From assembly GCA_902363455.1 (NCBI GenBank), contig CABJAC010000002.1, positions 258,265 through 322,264 on the forward strand: DNA of 64,000 bases, read 5' to 3'. Position 1 is the first letter of the stretch. Every line of letters begins with the position of its first letter. The translations under genes were made by a program, and so were the position numbers. Of this stretch, positions 9,755 to 17,946 are shown piece by piece. The notes beneath the pieces were generated by a model. The model was given only the letters and a program-made list of their open reading frames with translations, searched no databases and was not told the DNA's origin. The DNA comes from Caryophanales bacterium. GTDB taxonomy: Bacteria; Bacillota; Bacilli; Exiguobacteriales; Exiguobacteriaceae.

Positions 9755-10150
9755 TTACAAAACACGCGGCGTCAACTTTTTCTGGATCAGCTGCTTATTT
9801 AAGATGATTTGTTTCACTTCACCCAGACCGATGACACGGTCGCCGTGTCTGACTTCTACTTTTGCCAATACGCGGTCAGGTGTGAGTTCGATGACGGTGG
9901 CTTCGATCCGGATGTTTGATCCAAGTGTAGCCATCCCCAAATGCTTCAAAGAGACAGCACCACCGACTCCTTCTTCCTGTTCTTCGAGGTAGGGGAGGAT
10001 CAGTTTCCGGGCCGCCCATTCCATATGATAGACCATTGAAACCGTAGAATAGGCAGGATGAACGACGATTCCTTCAAACTGTGCAAACATCTCTTCGGTC
10101 ACGATGGCCTCAACGACGGCTGTATCTCCAAGCGACAAACCATTTCTCAA
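9755..10150 (-). CDS. FlK-like hotdog acyl-CoA thioesterase
   Basis: 131 residues resembling fluoroacetyl-CoA thioesterase FlK, with MEWAARKLILPYLE matching the FlK MEWA helix region. Thr36, Glu44 and His70 have the same mutual spacing as the FlK catalytic Thr42/Glu50/His76 as I recall them. The start codon is TTG behind AGGGGG. It is divergent from paaK and sits upstream of bcd, so it may release CoA from dead-end acyl-CoAs of phenylacetate or branched-chain catabolism. The real substrate is unknown. Confidence 0.7.
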   Translation of the reverse strand: MRNGLSLGDTAVVEAIVTEEMFAQFEGIVVHPAYSTVSMVYHMEWAARKLILPYLEEQEEGVGGAVSLKHLGMATLGSNIRIEATVIELTPDRVLAKVEVRHGDRVIGLGEVKQIILNKQLIQKKLTPRVL

Positions 10151-10377
10151 CGTGATTCCCCCTTGTTTTCGACCACAGCTGGTCTTACCAAAAATAGTAT
10201 AACACTTGTCACACGATATTTTATCAATCAGTTACAAAATGAGCAAACATTTTCAGAAATATTTTCCAAAAAGAAAGATTAATTTTGATTTTTCTTTATA
10301 AGAAGTCTTTTAATCTCGAATTTGATTTTATGAACCGGATTAGAATCGAGTATTGGGAGCTTTTAACAAAACAAGGA

Positions 10378-10435
10378 TTGACAACATTGTGAACGTATCG
10401 TAGGTTATTAGTATAACCATTTTAGAACGGACGTT
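10378..10435 (+). promoter_or_regulatory. paaK promoter region with two candidate operators
   Basis: The 322-nt AT-rich gap 10151-10472 holds TTGACA at 10378-10383 as the best -35. The -10 is less clear (TAGGTT at 10401 with a 17-nt spacer). GGTTAT-TAGT-ATAACC at 10403-10418 is a perfect inverted repeat over the -10. AACG-GA-CGTT at 10426-10435 is a second one near the start of transcription. These are candidate sites for PaaX or a TetR-type PaaR repressor. Nothing else was seen in the gap. Confidence 0.5.
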
Positions 10436-10472
10436 TATTAATTGTGTTATATAAGCGGGGAAGGGGTGCGAC

Positions 10473-11768
10473 TTGTACAACGAAATCCTGGAAACGATGA
10501 CACTGGAAGAGCGGGCTGTCTTACAACTGGGGCGTCTACAAGAGACAATTCGTCATGTAATGAACCATGTTCCGTTTTATCAACAACAACTACAGGACCT
10601 TGGGCTTGATGCCGGTTCTTTTCAAACGATTACCGATATCCAAAAGTTGCCATTCACACGAAAAAATGATTTGCGTGCGCATTATCCGTTTGGATTATTT
10701 GCCGTTCCACCGAACGAAGCAGTCCGGATTCACGCGTCATCCGGAACAAGTGGAAAACCGACCGTCGTCGGTTACACACAAAGTGATCTTGATGACTGGT
10801 CGACGTCTGTCGCACGAGGCTTGATCGCAATCGGAGCAAAAGCGGACGACTTGCTTCACAATGCATACGGCTACGGATTGTTTACGGGTGGACTTGGCTT
10901 ACATGCGGGAGCTGAACAACTTGGTATGACGGTCATTCCGGTATCCGGAGGAAATACGGACCGGCAGATTACGTTAATCGAAGACTTCAGACCGTCCGGT
11001 ATTTGCGGAACACCCTCGTATATGTTGCATCTTGCGGAACGGATGGAAGAACATGGGCTTGATCCGAAAGCGAGCAGCCTGAAATATGGAATATTCGGAG
11101 CCGAGCCGTGGTCGGAAGAACTGCGACAAACACTGGAAGACAAGTGGGGGATTCGAGCCTTTGACATCTACGGTCTCAGTGAAATTATGGGGCCGGGTGT
11201 CGCAATGGAATGTCAGCAACAAAACGGATTACACCTGATGGACGATTTATTTATCACGGAAGTCATTGATCCCGCAACGGGGGAACCGCTACCAGAAGGA
11301 ACGGTCGGGGAACTCGTTTTTACAAGTTTAAAAAAGAAAGCGCTTCCAATTATTCGTTACCGTACAGGAGACTTGGCATCGGTGACGACAGAAACGTGTC
11401 CCTGCGGTCGGACAACGACCCGGATGTCGCGGGTCAAAGGCAGAACGGACGATATGCTGATTATTCGTGGAGTAAATGTCTTCCCGTCGGAAATCGAACG
11501 GGTTCTGTTGCAGCAAGCAGGAGTCAGTCCGCATTATCAAATTCACCGGATTCAGCGTGCCGGGCTTGAAGCGTTGGAGTTACACATCGAATTAGAAGAA
11601 GGAATGATACCGGAAGAGATGGAACGAATCATCTGCCATGCCATGAAAACAGAGTGCTTGATTTCGATTGATTTGGTTTGTCACCCGCTGTATGGTCTTC
11701 CACGATCGGAAGGCAAAGCGGTCCGGATCATTGACCGACGCGCAGTGTCTGAGAAGAAGTTTGTTTAA
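10473..11768 (+). CDS. paaK: Phenylacetate--CoA ligase
   Basis: 431-residue adenylate-forming enzyme that activates phenylacetate to phenylacetyl-CoA, the first step of the pathway. Visible motifs: the ATP loop SSGTSGKPTVVGY near residue 88, YGLSEIMGPG near 232, YRTGDLA near 298 and the C-terminal lysine-containing LPRSEGKAVRI. The start codon is TTG behind AAGGGGTG. It is the first gene of the phenylacetate cluster; paaA follows 17 nt later. Confidence 0.95.
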   Translation: MYNEILETMTLEERAVLQLGRLQETIRHVMNHVPFYQQQLQDLGLDAGSFQTITDIQKLPFTRKNDLRAHYPFGLFAVPPNEAVRIHASSGTSGKPTVVGYTQSDLDDWSTSVARGLIAIGAKADDLLHNAYGYGLFTGGLGLHAGAEQLGMTVIPVSGGNTDRQITLIEDFRPSGICGTPSYMLHLAERMEEHGLDPKASSLKYGIFGAEPWSEELRQTLEDKWGIRAFDIYGLSEIMGPGVAMECQQQNGLHLMDDLFITEVIDPATGEPLPEGTVGELVFTSLKKKALPIIRYRTGDLASVTTETCPCGRTTTRMSRVKGRTDDMLIIRGVNVFPSEIERVLLQQAGVSPHYQIHRIQRAGLEALELHIELEEGMIPEEMERIICHAMKTECLISIDLVCHPLYGLPRSEGKAVRIIDRRAVSEKKFV

Positions 11769-11785
11769 GCAGAGGAGGAAACAAG

Positions 11786-12757
11786 ATGTATGATGCGACA
11801 CATCTCTTTGAACCACCCGTCATGACAGAAGAACAAAAATTGGAACGATTTAAAGAACGGATTGAGAACGGTGAAAAAATCGAAGCAGATGACTGGATGC
11901 CCGATTTTTACCGCGATACGTTAATTAAATTGATTTCGATGCACGGGATCAGTGAAATCATGGGTGCTTTACCGGAAAAAGAGTGGGTGCCGAAAGCACC
12001 ATCCTTACGCCGAAAACTCGGCATCATGGCCAAAGTTCAGGACGAAATGGGGCACGGTCAACTTCTGCTCCGGGTTGTCGAGGATTTGATGAAGCCGTAC
12101 GGAAAAACCCGGGCCGATTTGATGGATGACTTGTTCACGGGACGCCTCAAGTTCCACAATGTCTTCCATATGCCGACACGTTCGTGGGCGGATGCCGGAA
12201 CAATCGGTTGGCTTGTTGACGGAGCGGCAATCATTACCCAGACGAACATGCTGGGTGCTTCGTACGGTCCATATGCGCGGGCGCTACAACGGATTTGTGC
12301 GGAAGAAGTGTTCCATGCCCAACATGGTGAATCGATCATCATGGCACTGGCGGAAGGAACACCCGAACAAAAAGCGATGATTCAGGAATCACTCGACGAG
12401 TGGTGGGAATCCCTGTTGATGTTCTTCGGACCGGCGACAAAAGAAACGACCGGCACTTCGAAGCAGGACGTGACGATTGCGTACAAAATCCGGACGAAGA
12501 CGAATGAAGAATTGCGTCAAAGTTTCTTTACGAAATATGTTCCCCGGATCCGGTCGCTCGGTCTCGTCATTCCAGATCCGACGTTACGATTCGACGAGGA
12601 GACAGGGCAATGGATATATGCCCAACCGGATTGGACAGAATTTAAGAAAATCATTCAAGGCGGCGGTCCCCGTTCGAAGGAGCGGCTCGCTTTACGTCAA
12701 ACTTCGTATCAAAACAATGCGTGGGTGCGCGAGGCACTTGCTGCGACGATCGGCTGA
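11786..12757 (+). CDS. paaA: 1,2-phenylacetyl-CoA epoxidase catalytic subunit A
   Basis: 323-residue ferritin-like di-iron monooxygenase subunit that epoxidises the aromatic ring of phenylacetyl-CoA. Two carboxylate-histidine motifs are visible: DEMGH near residue 87 and EEVFH near 172. The ribosome binding site is GAGGAGGAAA. It forms a complex with PaaC, and PaaB bridges it. Length and motifs are complete. Confidence 0.95.
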   Translation: MYDATHLFEPPVMTEEQKLERFKERIENGEKIEADDWMPDFYRDTLIKLISMHGISEIMGALPEKEWVPKAPSLRRKLGIMAKVQDEMGHGQLLLRVVEDLMKPYGKTRADLMDDLFTGRLKFHNVFHMPTRSWADAGTIGWLVDGAAIITQTNMLGASYGPYARALQRICAEEVFHAQHGESIIMALAEGTPEQKAMIQESLDEWWESLLMFFGPATKETTGTSKQDVTIAYKIRTKTNEELRQSFFTKYVPRIRSLGLVIPDPTLRFDEETGQWIYAQPDWTEFKKIIQGGGPRSKERLALRQTSYQNNAWVREALAATIG

Positions 12758-12770
12758 AGGAGGAAACATC

Positions 12771-13115
12771 ATGACGGAAACGTTTTATCAGGAGTTCGAG
12801 ATTTTCAGTAAACGGACACCCAACGCGGCTTTTACGCATCAATTCAGTCTGCTCGCCCCGAATAAAGAGATGGCGTTGTTGATGGCGCAGGAAAACTTCA
12901 TGCGCCGGGAACCGGTCGTCGATATCTGGGTCGTCAAACGGGACGATATCCGGGGAATGACGCCGGACGAAAAACAAATGTTGCAACGGCTCGACAACAA
13001 GGATTACCGGACGACAAAAGGATACGGGTATCTCAAGAAAAAATGGCGGCATTACGAGCAACAGATGCTCGATGAGAAAGAAATCATGTCGTGGCAGGGA
13101 GGCGATTCGAAATGA
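12771..13115 (+). CDS. paaB: 1,2-phenylacetyl-CoA epoxidase subunit B
   Basis: 114 residues, a small subunit typical of PaaB with YQEFEIFSKRTPNAAFTHQFSLLAPNKEMA split over the first 40 residues and REPVVDIWVV near 45. It bridges PaaAC dimers and carries no cofactor. The frame is open far upstream inside paaA, but AAGGAGGAAAC fixes the ATG at 12771. It overlaps paaC by ATGA. Confidence 0.93.
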   Translation: MTETFYQEFEIFSKRTPNAAFTHQFSLLAPNKEMALLMAQENFMRREPVVDIWVVKRDDIRGMTPDEKQMLQRLDNKDYRTTKGYGYLKKKWRHYEQQMLDEKEIMSWQGGDSK

Positions 13116-13897
13116 CGGAAGCAGAACGGTTGGCTTTAGCCTCCTTGATGTACCAACTGGCGGATGACGATTTTCTTTATGCGTACCGCGGGTCGGAGTG
13201 GCTGGGTTTGGCACCGCATATCGAAGAAGATGTTGCGTCCTCCTCAATCGCCCAGGATTCGATGGGGCACGCGGCGATGTACTATCAGCTGCTCGAAGAA
13301 ATCGGCGAAGGAAAAGCAGATGCGCTTGCTCATGTCCGCCTGGCACACGAACGGAAAAATTCCGTTCTCGTCGAACGGGTCAACGGTCCCGGTTACTATA
13401 TGGAAAATCCAGATTATGACTGGGCGTATGCCGTCGTTCGTAATTACTGCTACACGCTCGCGAAGAAGGTCCGCATCGACTCGTTGAAAAAAAGCAGTTA
13501 TGCACCGCTTGCAGCACTCGCTGTCAAGGTCAACATGGAACTGTATTATCACCTGTTGCACTGGCAAACGTGGTTCACGCAGTTGTATCGATCGACCGAA
13601 ACCGCCCGTCAGAAGATGGACGCCGCCCTCGAACGGGTGCTTGCTGACTTTGGTGATCTGTTCGACTACGGGGAAGCAGCACATATGATTGACGAGATGC
13701 AGCTGATTGAAGATCAGGGAGTATTGCTAGATCGCTGGTATCAGGCGTTGACACCGGTCCTCGTGGATTTAAACGTCACGTTGCCGGAAATGAAGATGAC
13801 CTATAACGGACGAAACGGAGAACATTCTTCTGATTTGAACGATGCCTTATCGACGCTCGGGGAAGTGTATCTGCTCGATCAGTCAGCGGTATGGTGA
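13112..13897 (+). CDS. paaC: 1,2-phenylacetyl-CoA epoxidase structural subunit C
   Basis: 261 residues of the PaaC family, a ferritin-like helical subunit that lost the di-iron site and pairs with PaaA. Recognised by the LADDDFLYAYRGSEWLG-type start, QDSMGHAAMYYQLL near residue 55 and WQTWF near 155. GGGAGGCG precedes the ATG that overlaps the paaB stop. An open frame extends 21 nt further upstream without a good binding site. Confidence 0.93.
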   Translation: MTEAERLALASLMYQLADDDFLYAYRGSEWLGLAPHIEEDVASSSIAQDSMGHAAMYYQLLEEIGEGKADALAHVRLAHERKNSVLVERVNGPGYYMENPDYDWAYAVVRNYCYTLAKKVRIDSLKKSSYAPLAALAVKVNMELYYHLLHWQTWFTQLYRSTETARQKMDAALERVLADFGDLFDYGEAAHMIDEMQLIEDQGVLLDRWYQALTPVLVDLNVTLPEMKMTYNGRNGEHSSDLNDALSTLGEVYLLDQSAVW

Positions 13898-13911
13898 AGG
13901 AGGAACGGCAG

Positions 13912-14406
13912 ATGACAACAGGACTGGAACAAGAAATCCGGCAGGCGCTCGACACGGTCAAGGATCCGGAAATCGATGCCGTCAGCATTCTCGATCTTGG
14001 TATGTTCGAAACGATGGAGTGGACGGAGACGTCTGACGGATATGCTGTCCGCGTCACGCTGCTTCCGACATTTTTAGGATGTCCTGCGCTTGAAATCATT
14101 CAAAAAAATACGGAAGCTGCGTTGTTACAAATCCCGCAGGTCCAGACGGTCGACGTCATGTTTCTCTTTGATCCACCGTGGACGTCGGACCGGATCACCG
14201 ACCGCGGGATGACCGGACTGAAGTCCTTTGGGATTGCACCTCCCCGTGTCATCGACGGTCATTGGGAAATCGACTGTCCGTATTGCGGTTCGACATTTGT
14301 TACGATTGAGAATTTGTTTGGTCCGACGGCTTGCCGGAGCATTCTGTACTGTAAATCATGCAAAAATCCATTCGAGGCGATGAAACCCGTCTCTACTCTC
14401 ATGTGA
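13912..14406 (+). CDS. paaD: Phenylacetyl-CoA epoxidase maturation protein D (MIP18/DUF59 family)
   Basis: 164 residues: an N-terminal MIP18-like domain (ALDTVKDPEIDAVSILDLGM, with LPTFLGCPALE near 60) and a C-terminal zinc-ribbon-like part with CPYCGS near 125 and CKSCKNPF near 150. PaaD is thought to act in assembly of an iron-sulfur or di-iron centre of the epoxidase. AAGGAGGAAC sets the start at 13912. The C-terminal four-cysteine set is complete. Confidence 0.92.
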   Translation: MTTGLEQEIRQALDTVKDPEIDAVSILDLGMFETMEWTETSDGYAVRVTLLPTFLGCPALEIIQKNTEAALLQIPQVQTVDVMFLFDPPWTSDRITDRGMTGLKSFGIAPPRVIDGHWEIDCPYCGSTFVTIENLFGPTACRSILYCKSCKNPFEAMKPVSTLM

Positions 14407-14421
14407 AGGAAGGTAATCATT

Positions 14422-14745
14422 ATGGTAAAACTAATTGCACTTTATACACACCCGGAGAACAAGGAACAGTTTGATGAGCATTACTTCAATGTCCACGGAC
14501 CACTGACGGCAAAAATTCCCGGTCTGCAACAGATGACGGTCACAAAAATCGTCGGTTCACCAATGGGCGGAGACGGTAAATATTATCTGATGTGCGAAAT
14601 GGTTTACGAAAGCCATGAAACGATGCAGGCCGGTATGCGTTCGCTCGAAGGAAAAGCGTCCGGTAAAGATTTGATGGGCTTTGCGGGAGATCTCGTCACA
14701 TTGATGATCGGTGAAGAAGTCCATGCTGACACGACAGTACGTTAA
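14422..14745 (+). CDS. EthD-family protein in the phenylacetate operon
   Basis: 107 residues with an EthD-type alpha/beta-barrel pattern: KLIALYTHPENKEQFDEHY, then HGPLTAKIPGL and a C-terminal GFAGDLVTLMIG. EthD proteins are small dimers that accompany oxygenases or handle reactive intermediates; their exact role is poorly known. Its place between paaD and the hydratase, with a 23-nt overlap into the latter, argues for a role in this pathway. No catalytic residue can be named. Confidence 0.75.
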   Translation: MVKLIALYTHPENKEQFDEHYFNVHGPLTAKIPGLQQMTVTKIVGSPMGGDGKYYLMCEMVYESHETMQAGMRSLEGKASGKDLMGFAGDLVTLMIGEEVHADTTVR

Positions 14746-15499
14746 GGCGGACGTCGACGGTCGGATTGGCCGGATCCGGCTCAATCGACCGGAACGTTAC
14801 AATGCCTTGAACCGGATGATGATCCGGGAAATCGTCGAAGCAATGGAACAATTTGATCAGGATGAGACGGTGGCTGTCATCGTGTTGAGCGGGGAAGGAA
14901 AATCGTTTTCAGCAGGTGCTGACATCGACGAGATGGTCGACGCGACACCGATTTCGATGGAGTTACTCGACCCCTTTACCGATTGGGACCGGATTAGCCG
15001 TCTGCATAAACCGCTGATTGCGGCCGTTCATGGATTTGTTCTCGGCGGTGGTTTTGAACTGGCACTGGCGTGTGATTTGATTTACGCGACGCCCGAGACG
15101 CAGTTTGGTTTTCCGGAGGTTGGACTGGGGGTCATGCCGGGAGCCGGCGGAACGCAACGCTTGACGAGACGAATCGGTCGGACCCGGGCACTTGAATGGT
15201 TGTGGACGGGGGAACGGATGCCGGCATCTGAAGCACACCATCTCGGAATCATCAACCGGATGTTCGACGCGGACCAACTGGAGGAAAACGTTTTGGCGGT
15301 TGCCGAGCGGATCGCGACTCAACCAATGATGTCCGTGCGATTGATTAAAGATGCCGTCGATAAGGCAGGCGATTTATCGTTGCAGGACGGGATGGACCAT
15401 GAACGGAGAAATTTCTACTTATTGTTTGGAACAGCCGACCAGACGGAAGGTATGCAAGCCTTTTTAGAGAAACGTCAACCGACATTCAAAGGAAACTAA
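14723..15499 (+). CDS. Enoyl-CoA hydratase/isomerase, PaaG/PaaF-like
   Basis: 258-residue crotonase with KSFSAGADIDEM near residue 60, the oxyanion-hole segment VLGGGFELALACDL near 105 and FPEVGLGVMPGAGGTQ near 130, with a Glu in each expected catalytic position. It is probably the ring 1,2-epoxide isomerase (PaaG) or the dehydroadipyl-CoA hydratase (PaaF); a second paralogue lies at 19148. The start overlaps the EthD gene by 23 nt. A GTG at 14711 is an alternative start. Confidence 0.82.
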   Translation: MLTRQYVKADVDGRIGRIRLNRPERYNALNRMMIREIVEAMEQFDQDETVAVIVLSGEGKSFSAGADIDEMVDATPISMELLDPFTDWDRISRLHKPLIAAVHGFVLGGGFELALACDLIYATPETQFGFPEVGLGVMPGAGGTQRLTRRIGRTRALEWLWTGERMPASEAHHLGIINRMFDADQLEENVLAVAERIATQPMMSVRLIKDAVDKAGDLSLQDGMDHERRNFYLLFGTADQTEGMQAFLEKRQPTFKGN

Positions 15500-15513
15500 A
15501 AGGAGTGGAAGCT

Positions 15514-17022
15514 ATGTCAACGGTACATGAAAAAACAATCGAGATGAAACGGTCCGTTTATCATCTGGTCATCAACGGCGAGCAAGTCGAAGGCGCGTCA
15601 GGCGAAACATTTAAGACCTATAATCCGGCAACAGGGGAAGTCATCGCGGAAGTCGCGAAAGCGTCAAAAGCAGATGCAGATCGGGCGGTGCAGGCAGCAC
15701 GAGAAGCATTTGATCACGGAAAGTGGAAGATGTGGCCGGTCGGTCGCCGGGCGCAAGTCCTCAATAAAATCGCCGGCATTATGCGCTCCCGATTCAATGA
15801 ACTCGTGGAACTGGAGATTCTTGATACCGGGAAATCACTTGCTGCAGCACAAGGGCAAATCACGCAAGCGATTGAAGACTTTGAATTTTATGCCGGAGCC
15901 ATCGTCGGTCACCGTGGTGCCGTCAACAACGTGCCGGGTCAGTTCCACAACTATACGGAAAAAGAACCGGTCGGTGTCTGTGCCCAAATCATTCCGTGGA
16001 ACTATCCGTTGATGATGGCCGCATGGAAAGTCGCACCGGCGATTGCGGTCGGCTGTTCGGTCGTCGTGAAACCGGCGACCCTGACGCCACTGACAGCGAT
16101 CATCCTCGGTGAGATTTGTCTTGAAGCCGGTGTACCGGCAGGAGTCGTCAATGTCATTCCGGGATCAGGCCGTGAAATCGGCAACCATTTGGTAGAACAT
16201 CCGCATGTCGATAAAGTCGCATTCACCGGTTCGACGCCGGTCGGAAAAGATATCATGGGACGGGCATCCGAAAGCTTAAAACGGGTCACACTTGAACTCG
16301 GCGGCAAGTCACCGAACCTCGTATTTGAGGATGCGGATATCACGGCAGCTGTAGACGGATCACTGTTTGGTATCTTCTACAACAGCGGGCAGTCCTGTGA
16401 AGCACGGTCACGCCTTTATGTTCATGAAGACATCTACGAAACGTTTATGGAACAGTTCGTCGCGAAGACGAAACAACTCGTTCTCGGTAACCCGTTTGAC
16501 AAAGGGACACACGTCGGGGCAATCATCGACCAACAACAACTCGATGTCATCGACGGCTATGTCCAATCGGCAAAAGCGGACGGAGCAACGATTTTAGCGG
16601 GTGGTCACGTCGAGAAGGTAGCCGGTTTTGAAGCAGGTTTCTGGTACGCACCGACCATCATTGCGGATGTCACACACGAGATGAAAGCCGTTCAGGAAGA
16701 AATCTTTGGACCGGTCGTCGTCGTAATGAAGTTCAAGGATGAAAAAGAAGCCGTCCGTCTGGCAAACGATACAGAATTCGGACTCGGATCAGCAATCTGG
16801 ACAAAAGACGGGGCACGGGCAACACGGATTGCCAATCAAATCAAAGCCGGTATTGTCATGATCAACTGTCCGTTCTCGGCCTTCCCGGGGACACCATTTG
16901 GAGGATACAAACAATCTGGTTTCGGACGCGAACTGTGTATCGAAACACTTGATTTATATACGGAAACGAAAAGTATCCTGTCGTATTACGGCAGTCGTCC
17001 ACTTAATCCGTTCGGACTGTAA
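15514..17022 (+). CDS. Aldehyde dehydrogenase of the phenylacetate cluster
   Basis: 502-residue NAD(P)-dependent aldehyde dehydrogenase with FTGSTPVG near 240, the catalytic Glu in LELGGKSP near 264 and the catalytic Cys in NSGQSCEARS near 298. Context gives two options: phenylacetaldehyde dehydrogenase making phenylacetate, or the semialdehyde dehydrogenase half of PaaZ acting after ring opening. There is no MaoC-like hydratase domain fused to it. AGGAG fits the ATG at 15514 better than the GTG at 15505. Confidence 0.85.
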   Translation: MSTVHEKTIEMKRSVYHLVINGEQVEGASGETFKTYNPATGEVIAEVAKASKADADRAVQAAREAFDHGKWKMWPVGRRAQVLNKIAGIMRSRFNELVELEILDTGKSLAAAQGQITQAIEDFEFYAGAIVGHRGAVNNVPGQFHNYTEKEPVGVCAQIIPWNYPLMMAAWKVAPAIAVGCSVVVKPATLTPLTAIILGEICLEAGVPAGVVNVIPGSGREIGNHLVEHPHVDKVAFTGSTPVGKDIMGRASESLKRVTLELGGKSPNLVFEDADITAAVDGSLFGIFYNSGQSCEARSRLYVHEDIYETFMEQFVAKTKQLVLGNPFDKGTHVGAIIDQQQLDVIDGYVQSAKADGATILAGGHVEKVAGFEAGFWYAPTIIADVTHEMKAVQEEIFGPVVVVMKFKDEKEAVRLANDTEFGLGSAIWTKDGARATRIANQIKAGIVMINCPFSAFPGTPFGGYKQSGFGRELCIETLDLYTETKSILSYYGSRPLNPFGL

Positions 17023-17027
17023 AACCA

Positions 17028-17059
17028 AGCGTGCGGACGTTCGTCCGGACGCTTTTTTA
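17028..17059 (+). terminator. Terminator inside the paa cluster
   Basis: AGCGTGCGGAC pairs with GTCCGGACGCT around GTTC (one mismatch) and is followed by TTTTTT. It separates the epoxidase block from the beta-oxidation block, so the two may be expressed at different levels. Confidence 0.75.
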
Positions 17060-17073
17060 AAGGGGGAAATCAG

Positions 17074-17946
17074 ATGATGGTTCAACAGATGGTTGTTGTA
17101 GGATCGGGTGTTATGGGAAGAGGAATTGCGTATGTGGCAGCAGCCAGCGGATTTGACGTGACATTGGTGGATGTCGAGCAACAGTTGCTTGCATCGGCGC
17201 AACAGGAATTAGAAACGATTGCCGATAAAGCCATCATCCGTGGGAAAATGACGACGGAAGAAGTCGAGCAGTTGTTTCAACGTTTGAGTTATGCAACGAA
17301 ATTAGAGGAAGCTGTCAAAGAAGCGGATCTTGTAATTGAAGCTGTTCCGGAACGGCTCGAGATCAAACGGACGGTGTTTGAGACACTTGACCGCCATGCA
17401 CCGGACGATTGTTTCTTTGCAACCAATACGTCGACGATGAGTCCGACGGAGATTGCTTCGTTTACCCGTCGACCGGAACGTATCATGGCGATGCACTTCT
17501 TTAATCCGGTTCACCGGATGCCGCTCGTCGAACTCGCCCGGGGTCTTGAAACGTCAGAAGAGACCGTTTCGATTTGTGAGGATGTCGCACGTCGTATGGG
17601 CAAAGAGACGGTCGTCATTCAAGAATTTCCGGGGTTCGTCACGTCACGAATCAGTGCACTCGTCGGAAACGAAGCCTTTTATATGTTACAAGAAGGACTC
17701 GGGACACCGGAGGAAATCGATAAGGCGATTAAGCTCGGGTTGAACTATCCGATGGGACCGTTTGAACTCGGGGATTTGGTCGGACTCGACACCCGATTAA
17801 ACAATTTACGGTATCTCCACGAAAAATTAGGCGAAAAATACCGTCCTGCCCCGCTGCTTGAACAATATGTCAAAGCAGGACGCCTTGGACGGAAAACCGG
17901 GCGCGGTGTTTATGATTATTCCGACAGCGGGGTGAAGACACGATGA
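17074..17946 (+). CDS. paaH: 3-hydroxyacyl-CoA dehydrogenase (PaaH-like)
   Basis: 290 residues: an N-terminal NAD-binding domain with VVGSGVMGRGIA, a catalytic histidine in HFFNPVHRMPLVE near 140, and a C-terminal dimerisation domain with GLNYPMGPFELGDLVGLD near 230. It oxidises 3-hydroxyadipyl-CoA to 3-oxoadipyl-CoA in the lower phenylacetate route. Single-domain length matches bacterial Hbd/PaaH enzymes. The ribosome binding site is AGGGGG, and it overlaps the thiolase gene by ATGA. Confidence 0.88.
   Translation: MMVQQMVVVGSGVMGRGIAYVAAASGFDVTLVDVEQQLLASAQQELETIADKAIIRGKMTTEEVEQLFQRLSYATKLEEAVKEADLVIEAVPERLEIKRTVFETLDRHAPDDCFFATNTSTMSPTEIASFTRRPERIMAMHFFNPVHRMPLVELARGLETSEETVSICEDVARRMGKETVVIQEFPGFVTSRISALVGNEAFYMLQEGLGTPEEIDKAIKLGLNYPMGPFELGDLVGLDTRLNNLRYLHEKLGEKYRPAPLLEQYVKAGRLGRKTGRGVYDYSDSGVKTR

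Noticed and set aside
15514..17022. Naming the aldehyde dehydrogenase paaZ or feaB outright
   Set aside because: Both roles fit the context and the sequence has no fused hydratase domain, so a symbol would overstate what can be seen.
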